DNA of 40,169 nucleotides from Aurantimonas marianensis (GTDB taxonomy: Bacteria; Pseudomonadota; Alphaproteobacteria; Rhizobiales; Rhizobiaceae): the NCBI RefSeq assembly GCF_024195285.1, contig NZ_JALHBS010000034.1:1-40169 (forward strand). Direction: 5' to 3'. The position numbers and the translations under genes are program-made. Positions 24,886 through 33,412 of this stretch are shown in pieces. The first letter of the stretch is position 1. Each line of letters starts with the position of its first letter. Below the pieces are notes generated by a model. That model had not been told where the DNA came from and made no database searches. It saw only the letters and a list, made by a program, of their open reading frames with translations.

Positions 24886-26106
24886 TCAGCCTCTTTGCGA
24901 CATCCGCGATGCCGCGCGCGGCGGGGGCAACTCCGACAGCCGCGGTTTCCATGCTTCGAGCAGGATGATCGCGAAGGCCGCGACGAACATGAAGTAGACC
25001 CGATCGTCCGGCAGTGGGAAGGTGACGAACTTGCCGAGGAAGCACAGGACGATCGCCGTCAGCATCATCGCGGCGCGGCGTGCCGGCGCACGGCCGTTGA
25101 GGACGAGCATCACCCATCCCAAGAGCAGCAAAGCCATGATTGCCGGCCAGTTGTTCATGCGCAACGCGACGCTGATCCCGCGCACGACGCCGCGAAGATA
25201 GTCGATGACGCTGAACGCCGGCGAAAAACCCGCCATGTCGTTTTGCAGCGCGACGTTGGAAAAATAGAAATGCGGCCACCAGCCGGGGTGGCCCGCGGCT
25301 TGTGCGATCAGAGGATAGGCGACGACGGCCACGGCGAAGGCGACGAGTGCCGGCAACCGCGCGTAGCCGAAGGCCAGCGCCGCCAGCAGCAGCGCGAACA
25401 GGAAGATGATCCCGTCCGGCCGTACGAGGTACATGGCGACGAGGAACGGCACCGAGGGCCATGGCCGGTTCTTGACCATGAGGTAGATGCCGACAAGCCC
25501 GAACACGGCCATGTAGAGATCCGGCGTCGCCAGCATCCCCATGTTGAAATAGCCGGCCAGCAGCAGGATCAGAACCAGAAACAGGCCTGATTCGGCGAAA
25601 CCGTGCCGGACCATCCAGAACAAAAGCACGAGACCGACGGCAAGGGCGGAAAGTGAACTGACCAGGGTGGTGGCGAAAACCGGATCGATGACGCGATCGA
25701 GCCAGCGGACCGTCTGCAGATAGCCGATCTTCACCCGGTACATCGGCAGTTGCGAGACGAAGTGGGCGGGGTTCTGCCACAGGTCCGCGTTGTAGGGATT
25801 GCCTTCGCTCAGCTCGTACCACTGCCCTTCGGAAGCCCGCTCCTTGATGCCGGCCCAGGCCTCACGGTGAAGTTCGACCGGATCGCTGATGCGATCCTCC
25901 AGGGAGACCGCGATGTAGGGCGCCATGTCCCAATTGTATTCGGGCTTGACCAGCGCGAAGACGGCTGTGGCGAGGACGACCAGCGTGAACACCGCGATCG
26001 ACGCCGCCCGGACGACGCGCGGCGACAGCATGGTGCGCAATCTCGCGCCGAGATGGCGCACGGGTTGCCAATCGACCGGCGTCGCGATGTTTTCGGCAAG
26101 GCTCAT
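24886..26106 (-). CDS. Polytopic membrane protein, possible GT-C glycosyltransferase
   Basis: A 406-residue inner-membrane protein with about nine or ten hydrophobic helices. After the first helix (IAVFTLVVLATAVFALV) comes a large extracytoplasmic loop starting KPEYNWDMAPYIAVSLED. A loop in that place with an acidic motif is the hallmark of GT-C enzymes, which use polyprenyl-linked sugar donors. No further family name can be given with confidence. Last gene of the minus-strand run starting at 32131; 65 bp after the aminotransferase. The ATG at 26106 with GAGGGA upstream fits. Context (polyprenyl-pentose enzymes, small flippase-like protein) favours a transferase that uses a lipid-linked pentose. 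Confidence 0.7.
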   Translation of the reverse strand: MSLAENIATPVDWQPVRHLGARLRTMLSPRVVRAASIAVFTLVVLATAVFALVKPEYNWDMAPYIAVSLEDRISDPVELHREAWAGIKERASEGQWYELSEGNPYNADLWQNPAHFVSQLPMYRVKIGYLQTVRWLDRVIDPVFATTLVSSLSALAVGLVLLFWMVRHGFAESGLFLVLILLLAGYFNMGMLATPDLYMAVFGLVGIYLMVKNRPWPSVPFLVAMYLVRPDGIIFLFALLLAALAFGYARLPALVAFAVAVVAYPLIAQAAGHPGWWPHFYFSNVALQNDMAGFSPAFSVIDYLRGVVRGISVALRMNNWPAIMALLLLGWVMLVLNGRAPARRAAMMLTAIVLCFLGKFVTFPLPDDRVYFMFVAAFAIILLEAWKPRLSELPPPRAASRMSQRG

Positions 26107-26171
26107 GGCTCGGTCCCTCGCGGGTTCTGAAACGAAGACGGCGACGCCGCGCGGGGCGCGGCATCGGTCGG

Positions 26172-27626
26172 TCAATTCATCTGCGACTTGACGAAATCCT
26201 TGACGATCGAGACGATACCGCGCGCCAGCAGCGCGTCGAGCGCGTCGCAGAACTGGTCGACATGCTCCTCGCCGCAGATCATCGGTGGCTCAAGCCGGAT
26301 GACGTTGCGGTTGTATTCGGTGAAGGCGACCAGCACGTCGTAGTCGCGCAGCAGCAGCGCCCCGATGAAGCCTGACAACGAACCTTTGAGCTTTTCGTCG
26401 AGAATCGCCACCATCGGGCGCAGCGCCAGCGGCAGCGTGCGGGAGAAGTCATGGAACTCCAGCCCGACCATCAGCCCCTGGCCGCGCACGTCCTTGATGA
26501 TCGACGGGTAACGCGACTTGATCTCGTTGAGGCGGGCCAGCAGATGCGCGCCGACCGCGTCGGCATTGCCGATCAGATCGTCGTCGTAGAGGACGTTGAG
26601 ACCCTCGATCGCCGTGACGCAGGCCTCGCCGATGCCGCCGAAAGTGGCCTGTGCGTGGATCATCGCCGTCTTCGGCGTGCCATAGGCCTTCATATAGACC
26701 GCGCGCCTGGCGATCATCGCGCCGACCGCCGCCTTGCCGGCGCCGAGCGATTTGGCGAGCGCGGTGACGTCCGGCACGACGCCGTGATGCTCGAAGGCGT
26801 AGAAGCGCCCGGTGCGCCCGTAGCCGCACTGCACCTCGTCGGCGACCCACAGGACGTTGTGCTTGTCGCACAGCGCCCGCACGCCCTGCCAATAGGCGGT
26901 CGGCGCCCCGATGATGCCGCCGCCGCCCTGCACCGTTTCCAGCACCACCACGCCGATGTCGGGGTCGCTGCGGACGGCGTTGGTCAACGCCTCGAGGTCG
27001 CCGAACGGGACCTTGTAGGTGTTGCCGACCAGCTTGAACTCACCCTGATAGAGCGGCGAATCCGTCAGCGAGAGAACACCCTTGGTCTTGCCGTGGAAGG
27101 AATTCTCGGCATGGACGATCTTGCAATTCTTGCGGCCCGAGGCGCGCTCGGCGACCTTCACCGCCGCCTCCATGGCTTCCGATCCGGACGAGCCGAGGAC
27201 CACCATGTCGAGGTCGCCGGGCGAACAGGCGGCGAGATTCCTGGCGAGCGCCGCGGCGTATTGGGACAGAAACGCGATCGCGATCTCGTGGCGCTTCTCA
27301 TCCTGGAAACGTTGCCGCGCCGCCAGAATGCGCGGATGGTTATGCCCGAAGGCGAGCGAGCCGAAGCCGCCGAAGAAATCGAGGATCTTGCGGCCGTTCT
27401 GGTCGATGTAATACATCCCCTCGGCGCTCTCGACCTTCACCTTGTTGAAGCCGAGCAGCTTCATGAAATGGAACTGGCCGGGATTGATGTGATCCTTGAA
27501 GAGGTCGGCCATCGTCTGCACGTCGAGCGCCTTGGCGTCCTCGACGGTCATGAGATCGGGTTTGGCCGGCCCGCGCCGAAACGGCTCGTCGAGCGCGGGA
27601 GCGGTGACCGTAGGGCGATCGAGCAT
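26172..27626 (-). CDS. Class III PLP-dependent aminotransferase
   Basis: A 484-residue fold-type I aminotransferase of class III (ornithine/putrescine/GABA group). Visible are the FFGGFGSLAFGHNHPRI substrate/cofactor strand, the phosphate-cup GSSGSEAMEAAVKVA, ENSFHGKTKG, the aspartate pair in LWVADEVQCGYGRTGRF, and ALAKSLGAGKAAVGA with the Schiff-base lysine. The N-terminus (DLFKDHINPGQFHFMKLLGF) resembles the subgroup that works on lipid or sugar-type substrates such as HpnO, but the substrate cannot be fixed. It follows the SDR gene by 17 bp and so belongs to the same operon. Context suggests it aminates a keto-sugar or its lipid-linked form; a polyamine role is the alternative. Confidence 0.85.
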   Translation of the reverse strand: MLDRPTVTAPALDEPFRRGPAKPDLMTVEDAKALDVQTMADLFKDHINPGQFHFMKLLGFNKVKVESAEGMYYIDQNGRKILDFFGGFGSLAFGHNHPRILAARQRFQDEKRHEIAIAFLSQYAAALARNLAACSPGDLDMVVLGSSGSEAMEAAVKVAERASGRKNCKIVHAENSFHGKTKGVLSLTDSPLYQGEFKLVGNTYKVPFGDLEALTNAVRSDPDIGVVVLETVQGGGGIIGAPTAYWQGVRALCDKHNVLWVADEVQCGYGRTGRFYAFEHHGVVPDVTALAKSLGAGKAAVGAMIARRAVYMKAYGTPKTAMIHAQATFGGIGEACVTAIEGLNVLYDDDLIGNADAVGAHLLARLNEIKSRYPSIIKDVRGQGLMVGLEFHDFSRTLPLALRPMVAILDEKLKGSLSGFIGALLLRDYDVLVAFTEYNRNVIRLEPPMICGEEHVDQFCDALDALLARGIVSIVKDFVKSQMN

Positions 27627-27643
27627 ATCGGCTCTCCTGATTC

Positions 27644-28657
27644 TTATTCGGCGGGTTGGGTGAAAGCGGTGGAAGCGGGCCGATGGTCCTCGAACTTGGC
27701 TCGATACTCCGAATAGGCGGCGATGAGCATGTCCTCATCGCGATGTTGGGGAACCCAGCCGAGATCGCGCTCGCCCTTCGACACATCGAGAACGCACAAT
27801 TCGTCGGCGATCAGATACTGTTCGGGATCCATCAGCGGCACATTCAACAGGTCGAGAAGGTCGAGCGTCCGCTTGACCGCCCAGCCCGGCGTCGGCACGA
27901 GGATGGACTTCGAATCGGCGTGCTTGACCAGATCGCCGAGCAGGCGCCGCACCGGCGGCGGGTTGAGGGAACCCAGATTATAGGCCTCGTTCGGCACGCC
28001 GGCCTTCCAGGCGAGCCGCGCCGCTTCGGCGCAGTCGAACACCGAGATGAACTGATAGGGGTTCCTGCCCGATCCGATCATCGGCACCGGCAGGTTGCGG
28101 TCGACCAGCTTGAACAGCTTTTCCAGGATACCGAGCCGGCCCGGCCCGATGATCAGCCGCGGGCGGAACAGCGTAATGTTCATGCCCCGCTCGCGCCATT
28201 CGCCCGCCAGATACTCGGTGTCGAGCTTCGACTGGCCGTATTCGCCGAGCGGGGCGACCGGATGCTCCTCGGTCATCGGATGGGCGACCGTGTGGCCGTA
28301 GATCATGTCGGTGGTGAAATGCACAAGGTTCGGCGCGCCGACGGCGTGCATGGCCTCGATGATGTGCTTGGTGCCGAAGAAGTTGACCGGATAGAAAAAG
28401 TCGTAGCGCTTGGCCCGCGGCATGATCGGCGACAGCATCTTGGCCGACAGATTGTAAACCATGTCGTCGGCGCCGATCGGCACGCGCCGGACAGCGTTCG
28501 TGTCGGTCACATCGGTCGCGACGAAGGTGCAGCGTCGATAATGGCGCAGATCGCTCTTGTGGATATCAGCGACGACGACCTCTTCGCCGTCCTGCACGAG
28601 CTTTTCGGCCAGGTGACGGCCGACAAAACCGTCGCCGCCGAACAGGATATGCTTCAT
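27644..28657 (-). CDS. Extended SDR, NAD-dependent epimerase/dehydratase family
   Basis: A 337-residue extended short-chain dehydrogenase. The nucleotide-binding GGDGFVGRHLAEKL is at residues 7-20, an acidic residue at the end of strand 2 (VADIHKSD) favours NAD, and the catalytic YGQSK with upstream TTDMIYG is intact. The C-terminal half resembles 3-beta-HSD/UDP-sugar epimerases. Sugar nucleotide or lipid-linked sugar is the likely substrate. The ATG overlaps the stop of the small transporter gene by 4 bp (ATGA), and the aminotransferase follows closely. It might do the ketoreduction that DprE2 does in mycobacteria, though it is a different SDR class. Confidence 0.87.
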   Translation of the reverse strand: MKHILFGGDGFVGRHLAEKLVQDGEEVVVADIHKSDLRHYRRCTFVATDVTDTNAVRRVPIGADDMVYNLSAKMLSPIMPRAKRYDFFYPVNFFGTKHIIEAMHAVGAPNLVHFTTDMIYGHTVAHPMTEEHPVAPLGEYGQSKLDTEYLAGEWRERGMNITLFRPRLIIGPGRLGILEKLFKLVDRNLPVPMIGSGRNPYQFISVFDCAEAARLAWKAGVPNEAYNLGSLNPPPVRRLLGDLVKHADSKSILVPTPGWAVKRTLDLLDLLNVPLMDPEQYLIADELCVLDVSKGERDLGWVPQHRDEDMLIAAYSEYRAKFEDHRPASTAFTQPAE

Positions 28658-29091
28658 CGGGAAACCTCGTGTGCGGGGTCTGTGGAAAGTGCGGCGATGT
28701 CGTCCTCGCCGTGGATCCTGGAGCCTCCCTGGGCGATGAACACCGTGCCGAGGCAGATCAGGGCGATGCCGCCGACGCGCATGGCGTTGAGATCCTCGCG
28801 AAAGACGAAATAGGCGAAGAACGCGACCGCGACATAAGCGAGCGACAGAAACGGATAGGCATAGGACAGCTCGACCTTCGACAGGACGAAGAGATGCGAG
28901 GCCATCGAGATGACGAAGGTCAAGAGGCCGAGGAAGACCCAGGGACTGAAGACAATCTGCAGGATCTTGACGAACGGATTGACGCCAGCGAACGATAGGG
29001 GGCCGAGCTGGATCATGCCGTATTTCAGCATCACCTGCGCCGCCGCGTTGGTGAACACCGTGAACAGGATGAACGGGAGAAACTTCGCCAT
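28654..29091 (-). CDS. EmrE/ArnE-like small membrane transporter (possible lipid-sugar flippase)
   Basis: A 145-residue protein with four helices: FLPFILFTVFTNAAAQVMLKYG, ILQIVFSPWVFLGLLTFVISMASHLFVLSK, LSYAYPFLSLAYVAVAFFAYFVF and VGGIALICLGTVFIAQGG. This is the DMT/SMR fold of EmrE and of the ArnE/ArnF pair, which flip undecaprenyl-phosphate aminoarabinose. With the lipid-pentose genes around, a flippase role is attractive but not proven. The ATG at 29091 is chosen: AAGGCGG is 6 bp upstream, and an alternative ATG at 29148 abuts a TATACT -10 box at 29149-29154 and could not be in the transcript. Confidence 0.78.
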   Translation of the reverse strand: MAKFLPFILFTVFTNAAAQVMLKYGMIQLGPLSFAGVNPFVKILQIVFSPWVFLGLLTFVISMASHLFVLSKVELSYAYPFLSLAYVAVAFFAYFVFREDLNAMRVGGIALICLGTVFIAQGGSRIHGEDDIAALSTDPAHEVSR

Positions 29092-29148
29092 CGATACCGC
29101 CTTGTCGGGATGGGCCACGTCTTCGACGCCGTCGCTAACCAATTGCAT

Positions 29149-29177
29149 AGTATAAATCCGTGCGATATGGGTTAAAT
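29149..29177 (-). promoter_or_regulatory. Candidate promoter of the small transporter-SDR-aminotransferase genes
   Basis: On the minus strand TATACT (29149-29154) matches the -10 consensus at five of six positions; TTTAAC lies 16 bp upstream (29171-29176), and TTGACC sits farther out at 29179-29184. The region 29149-29240 is strikingly AT-rich compared with its surroundings. Confidence 0.4.
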
Positions 29178-29199
29178 TGGTCAACTGATCGGTACTGTG

Positions 29200-29211
29200 C
29201 GCGAATTCGCG
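29200..29211. promoter_or_regulatory. Perfect 12-bp palindrome CGCGAATTCGCG, candidate operator
   Basis: A perfect dyad of 12 bp directly upstream of the candidate promoter at 29149-29177, in the AT-rich gap between the DprE1-like gene and the transporter gene. Placement fits a regulator site; no regulator can be named. Confidence 0.3.
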
Positions 29212-29238
29212 AGAATTACGGTAAATATTTTCTTGATG

Positions 29239-30585
29239 TTATGGGTTTAATTTTATCTTTTGATCTACAGATCGGGACGCCGTTAGGGCAGATCGCCTCC
29301 AGAAGTCCGACACGATCGCCGGATCCCGGAATGCTTCGAGTTCGCGCCAGCGGGGAAAGCCGGCGGCAAAGGTCTCGGGGGACATGCGGGCGTCCTTGTA
29401 GGGATTGACGGCGCCGCCCGCGTCGACGGTGATCCGGTCGAGCGCCGCCAGCAGGCGCAGCGTTCTCTCGCCGCGATGGGGAAAGTCGAGGGTCAGCGTG
29501 TAGCCCGCCCGCGGAAAGCTGGTCAGGCCGGGACTGATCTGTTCGCCGAAGCGTTTGAGAACCGTGAGGAACGAGCCGTGATGGTGGCGGCGGGCGCATT
29601 CGATCAGCGCCCGGACGGCATCGCGGCCGGTATCCGGCGGCACCACGCTCTGGTGCTGATGCAGCCCGCCCGGACCATAGAGCCGGTTCCAACCGCCGAT
29701 CCGGTCCAGCGGATAGAAGAACTGGTCGAACGATACGATCCGCTCGGTCGTCCCCTTCCCGGCCTTGCGGAAATAGGCTTCGTTGAAGGCCCGGAGGGCC
29801 AGTCCCCGCAGCGGACTGAACGGCGGCGTGAACGGGACCTGCGCCAACGGGCCACGGGCGATCCCGGTCACATCGCCCTTCGCCGCGTGATCGCCCGCAA
29901 TCAAATGACCGCGGCCGAGCGCGGCGCCGCCGGCGAGCGAATCGATCCAGGCAACCGCGTATTCGTGCCGCCTGTCGGCGTCCTCGGCGATCTCGAAATA
30001 GTCGTCCAGCCGGTCGAAGCGCGTGGTCGTCTGGACGATCGACAGCGACGGAACCTTGAGCAGGCGGATGGTCGCGCGCCGGATCAGACCGGTAAGCCCC
30101 ATGCCGGAGACGGTCGCGGCGAACAGGCCTGGATTGCTGGTTCTGGTGCACGGGATCAGGCCGTCGTCCGAACGATCGAGATCGAAGGCCTCCACCCATC
30201 GGCCGAATGTGCCCCGGCGATGATGATTCTTGCCGTGGATGTCGTTGGCGATGGCGCCGCCGAGGGTGACGAACTGCGTTCCCGGGGTCACCGGCAGGAA
30301 CCAGCCTTGCGGCGCCACATGCCGGGTGATCTCGCACAGCAGCACCCCGGCATCGGCCGTCAGCAGGCCGGCGATCGGATCGAAGGAATGAATGCGGCTC
30401 GCCGGACGGCTGTCGATCAGCGTCCCGCGATCGTTGTGGCAGCTGTCCCCGTAGGAGCGCCCATTACCGAACGGCAGGAAGGTCGCATCGCCGCATGCCG
30501 GAACGCCGGGCAATCGCGCCGCCTCTACGGCAAGCCGCCTGGCCGGCCGCAGCCTGCCCCAGCTCTCATAGGCGAAGTCAGACAT
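29239..30585 (-). CDS. DprE1-like FAD-binding oxidoreductase
   Basis: A 448-residue VAO/PCMH-type flavoprotein. FAD-binding landmarks are LPFGNGRSYGDSC (about residues 38-50) and PGTQFVTLGGAIANDIHGKNHHRRG (about 100-124), with GMGLTGLI and the C-terminal VNPYKDARMSPE-type block. These match the DprE1 family, which oxidises the 2'-hydroxyl of polyprenylphosphoryl-ribose to a keto group during arabinose-donor synthesis in mycobacteria. The coding end is AT-rich, unlike the rest. ATG at 30585 overlaps the UbiA-fusion stop by 8 bp, so the two are translationally coupled, as expected for consecutive steps on one lipid-linked sugar. Confidence 0.86.
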   Translation of the reverse strand: MSDFAYESWGRLRPARRLAVEAARLPGVPACGDATFLPFGNGRSYGDSCHNDRGTLIDSRPASRIHSFDPIAGLLTADAGVLLCEITRHVAPQGWFLPVTPGTQFVTLGGAIANDIHGKNHHRRGTFGRWVEAFDLDRSDDGLIPCTRTSNPGLFAATVSGMGLTGLIRRATIRLLKVPSLSIVQTTTRFDRLDDYFEIAEDADRRHEYAVAWIDSLAGGAALGRGHLIAGDHAAKGDVTGIARGPLAQVPFTPPFSPLRGLALRAFNEAYFRKAGKGTTERIVSFDQFFYPLDRIGGWNRLYGPGGLHQHQSVVPPDTGRDAVRALIECARRHHHGSFLTVLKRFGEQISPGLTSFPRAGYTLTLDFPHRGERTLRLLAALDRITVDAGGAVNPYKDARMSPETFAAGFPRWRELEAFRDPAIVSDFWRRSALTASRSVDQKIKLNP

Positions 30586-32131
30586 AGGCGGCGGCAAGGA
30601 ACATCATCGCGCCGAGCCCGATCATCAACTGACTGCGCCAGTCCCGCAGGATGAAGACCACCGGGTCCTCGTGCATCTCGTCACGGCGGGCCAGGATCCA
30701 TATCCGCACGATGATGTAGAGAACCAGCGGACAGAGCGCCCATGCAAGGTACGGCTCGGTGAATTGCTGACGGATTTCCGCGCTGTCGACGTAGAGCGCC
30801 AGCACGAGAACGGAGGCGAAGCCAGAGGCGAGGCCGGCCTGGGACAGCGTTTCCAGATCGGCGTCGACGTAGCCGCGTCCGGTCTTGGAGCGGTGCGCGC
30901 CGGTGCCAAAGTCCTGAAGTTCGGTGAAGCGCTTCACCAGAGCGAGCGACAGGAAGAAGAACAGGGAAAAAGCCAGGAGCCAGAACGAGGCCTCGACACC
31001 GGAGGCTTCCGATCCGGCAATGATGCGCATGGTGTAGAGCCCTGCCAGAACCAGAACGTCGATCAGCAACATGCGCTTGATGAACAGCGAATAGGCGGTC
31101 GTGGTCACCAGATAGAGGCAGAGGACCGCGAGAAAATGCGCCGGCAGAATCCAGGCGATCGCCACTGAGGCGGTCAGCAGCCCCACGGCGAGCTTCAGTC
31201 CGGTGGGGATTGCCAGCGCCCCGCTCGCAAAGGGGCGATTTCGCTTCGACCGGTGCTTGCGATCGGCGGTGAGATCGACGAGGTCGTTGCCGATATAGAC
31301 CGCCGAGGCCGCGAGCGAGAAGCTGACGAAGGCCAGAACGGCCCCGGCCAGCATCTCCAGATTGAACAATTCCTGCGACAGCACCATCGGCACGAAGATC
31401 AAGAGATTCTTCATCCACTGATGCGGACGCAATGCCTTAATAGCCGGCCTCAGCCAGCCGCCGTCTTCGTCGATGCGGTGGGCGCCGCTGCTCTTTTGCC
31501 AGCGATCGGCGGCGCGATCGGGGGCGACCACCGTGGCTTCATCCGCCTTCTCGAGCAGGCAGAGATCCTCGTGGGAATTACCCACATAATCGAAGCGGCC
31601 CTCGCCGCAATCGCTCATGATGCGGTCGAGCTTGCGTTCCGCTGTGAGATTGACCGTCTCGTCGGAGGCCATGACCGCATCGAACACACCCAGGTGTTCG
31701 GCAACCGCATGGGCGAGCTTTTCGTTCGCGCCGGTCGCCAGGACGATGCGCCGGCCGTCCGCCCGCGCCTGGCGAAGCTGGGATACCACATCTTCCCGAT
31801 AGGGAAGCAAGGCCGCGTCGAACTCCACCGCGGCGGCGAGTTCGGCCTTCAGACGCGCCTTGCCTGAAGCCAGCCAGCGCGGCAGGCGATGGAGGGTTCG
31901 CGGCCTCTGTCGCAGCGTCAGAAACAGGGTCTCCCAAAGCAGATCGCTGCGGATCAGCGTTCCGTCGAGATCGACGAAGATCGTATTGTCCGTCTGCGGT
32001 GCTCTGGCGTCCAACGGTCCAGCCCTCCTGCCGCGCCACGCGGAAGAAGATCGCGCAACGTTCACGGGACCGTTATGCGCGGCCGCGGTTTCAACGCGGT
32101 GAATTCTTGAGGATTTGCCGCCAGTTACCAA
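30578..32131 (-). CDS. HAD phosphatase - UbiA prenyltransferase fusion (polyprenyl-phosphate phosphoribosyltransferase type)
   Basis: A protein of up to 517 residues with two parts. Residues about 48-215 are a HAD phosphatase: FVDLDGTLIRSDLLWE, IVLATGANEKL, and FDYVGNSHEDLCLL carry the catalytic aspartates, Thr and the last acidic motif. From about 225 a UbiA membrane domain begins with LRPHQWMKNLLIFVPMVL, the metal-diphosphate motif NDLVDLTADRKHRSKRNRP, and seven or more helices; the second motif region is FIKRMLLIDVLVLAGLYTMRI. This is the type that attaches phosphoribose from PRPP to polyprenyl phosphate (Rv3806c, NoeC), here joined to a phosphatase that could remove the 5-phosphate. The start is a TTG at 32131; a GTG at 32065 is possible. 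Confidence 0.85.
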   Translation of the reverse strand: MVTGGKSSRIHRVETAAAHNGPVNVARSSSAWRGRRAGPLDARAPQTDNTIFVDLDGTLIRSDLLWETLFLTLRQRPRTLHRLPRWLASGKARLKAELAAAVEFDAALLPYREDVVSQLRQARADGRRIVLATGANEKLAHAVAEHLGVFDAVMASDETVNLTAERKLDRIMSDCGEGRFDYVGNSHEDLCLLEKADEATVVAPDRAADRWQKSSGAHRIDEDGGWLRPAIKALRPHQWMKNLLIFVPMVLSQELFNLEMLAGAVLAFVSFSLAASAVYIGNDLVDLTADRKHRSKRNRPFASGALAIPTGLKLAVGLLTASVAIAWILPAHFLAVLCLYLVTTTAYSLFIKRMLLIDVLVLAGLYTMRIIAGSEASGVEASFWLLAFSLFFFLSLALVKRFTELQDFGTGAHRSKTGRGYVDADLETLSQAGLASGFASVLVLALYVDSAEIRQQFTEPYLAWALCPLVLYIIVRIWILARRDEMHEDPVVFILRDWRSQLMIGLGAMMFLAAAYV

Positions 32132-32235
32132 GAAGAACTTGCGAAGACGGTAAACAACAATGCAAGGCCATACCGCCGAGGCAGCATTTCGTTGATGCCT
32201 GCGTCGCGGCCCGGCCTAACGGCTGCCGCGATCAT

Positions 32236-33282
32236 TCATGCCGCTGCAAACGTCGCCACGAAGGCCGGTGCGGCTTCGGCTACCGCCGCGAGCGAATAGC
32301 CCCCCTCCTGGACGATCACGGAAGGCAGCTTCAGGCGGCCGAGGACGGAGCCGATCGCCGGATAGGCGTCGCTCGAGACATCCAGCTTCGACAGCGGGTC
32401 GTCGCGATGGGCATCCCAGCCGGCCGATATCACCAACGCCTCCGCGCCAAAGTCGCGCGCCGCCTCGGCCAGGTGCTCGACCGCCGCGATGAAAGCGGCA
32501 TCGCCGGCACCGAAGGGAAGCGGCAGGTTGAGGTTGCAGCCCTCGCCCGGCCCCGCGCCGCGTTCGTCCGCATAGCCGAAGAAATGCGGATAATAGGCCG
32601 ACGGATCGGTATGGACCGAGCCGAAGAACACATCGTCGCGGGCGTAGAAGATCGCCTGGGTGCCGTCGCCGTGATGGGTGTCGAAGTCGAGGATCGCGAC
32701 CTTGGCGTAGCGTTGCCGCAGCTCCTGCGCGGCGATCGCCGCGTTGTTGAAGAAGCAGAACCCGTTCGCCCGGTCCGGATAGGCGTGGTGGCCGGGCGGG
32801 CGGCACAGCGCATAGGCGGCGGGCGCCCCGTCGACGACCGCGCGCGCAGCGGCGACCGCGCTCGTCGCCGAGGCGAGCGCGGCGTCGAAGCTTCGTGCCG
32901 TCATCGCGCAGGACAGATCGCCGATATACCACCCGGCCTGTCCGAGGATGCCCGTGGTCCTCGGCGTCGGCCGGGCTCCCAGCCGCGTGGCGCCCGAAAA
33001 ATAGGGATGCACGTTGGGCAGGACTTCCGGCCCGGCGTTGGTCAGTGCCTGAAACCGCTCGAAGGCGCCCGCGAGGAAGCTGACATAGTGTTCGGCGTGG
33101 ACGCCAAGCACCGGATCGAGACCGAAATCATCCGGTGCCTCCGCCGCGATTCCGAGCGTGCGCAGCGATGCGAGCAGCGTCTCGCCGCGTTCCGGATTCT
33201 CGAGGGGACGCACCAGCCGTCCGTGAACGCCGTATTGGGTCGGCTTGTGGTCAAGCTGGTCCGGGCTGAAGAAGAGGCGCAT
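32236..33282 (-). CDS. Histone deacetylase/acetylpolyamine amidohydrolase-family zinc hydrolase
   Basis: A 348-residue arginase-deacetylase fold protein. Motifs in order are RPPGHHAYPDRANGFCFFNN with the catalytic His pair, ILDFDTHHGDGTQAIFY with the zinc-binding Asp and His, HTDPSAYYP, ISAGWDAHRDDPL with the third zinc ligand, and VQEGGYSL. In bacteria these enzymes remove acetyl groups from polyamines or other acetylated amines. The length and lack of a long N-terminal loop do not decide the substrate. ATG at 33282 (MRLFFSPDQ) is the natural start; the frame is open to 33405 without protein character. 130 bp downstream of the aldehyde dehydrogenase gene on the same strand. Confidence 0.88.
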   Translation of the reverse strand: MRLFFSPDQLDHKPTQYGVHGRLVRPLENPERGETLLASLRTLGIAAEAPDDFGLDPVLGVHAEHYVSFLAGAFERFQALTNAGPEVLPNVHPYFSGATRLGARPTPRTTGILGQAGWYIGDLSCAMTARSFDAALASATSAVAAARAVVDGAPAAYALCRPPGHHAYPDRANGFCFFNNAAIAAQELRQRYAKVAILDFDTHHGDGTQAIFYARDDVFFGSVHTDPSAYYPHFFGYADERGAGPGEGCNLNLPLPFGAGDAAFIAAVEHLAEAARDFGAEALVISAGWDAHRDDPLSKLDVSSDAYPAIGSVLGRLKLPSVIVQEGGYSLAAVAEAAPAFVATFAAA

Positions 33283-33412
33283 GAGACATCCGAAATTGTG
33301 ACGAGAGACAGCGGCGTCGTTTCCAAAAATCGCGGCAGCCGACACGGCCGACGAACGGTTCTTACTGCGCGCCAGGCAACCAGCCAAGGTGACCGGTCCG
33401 CTCAATGTCGTT

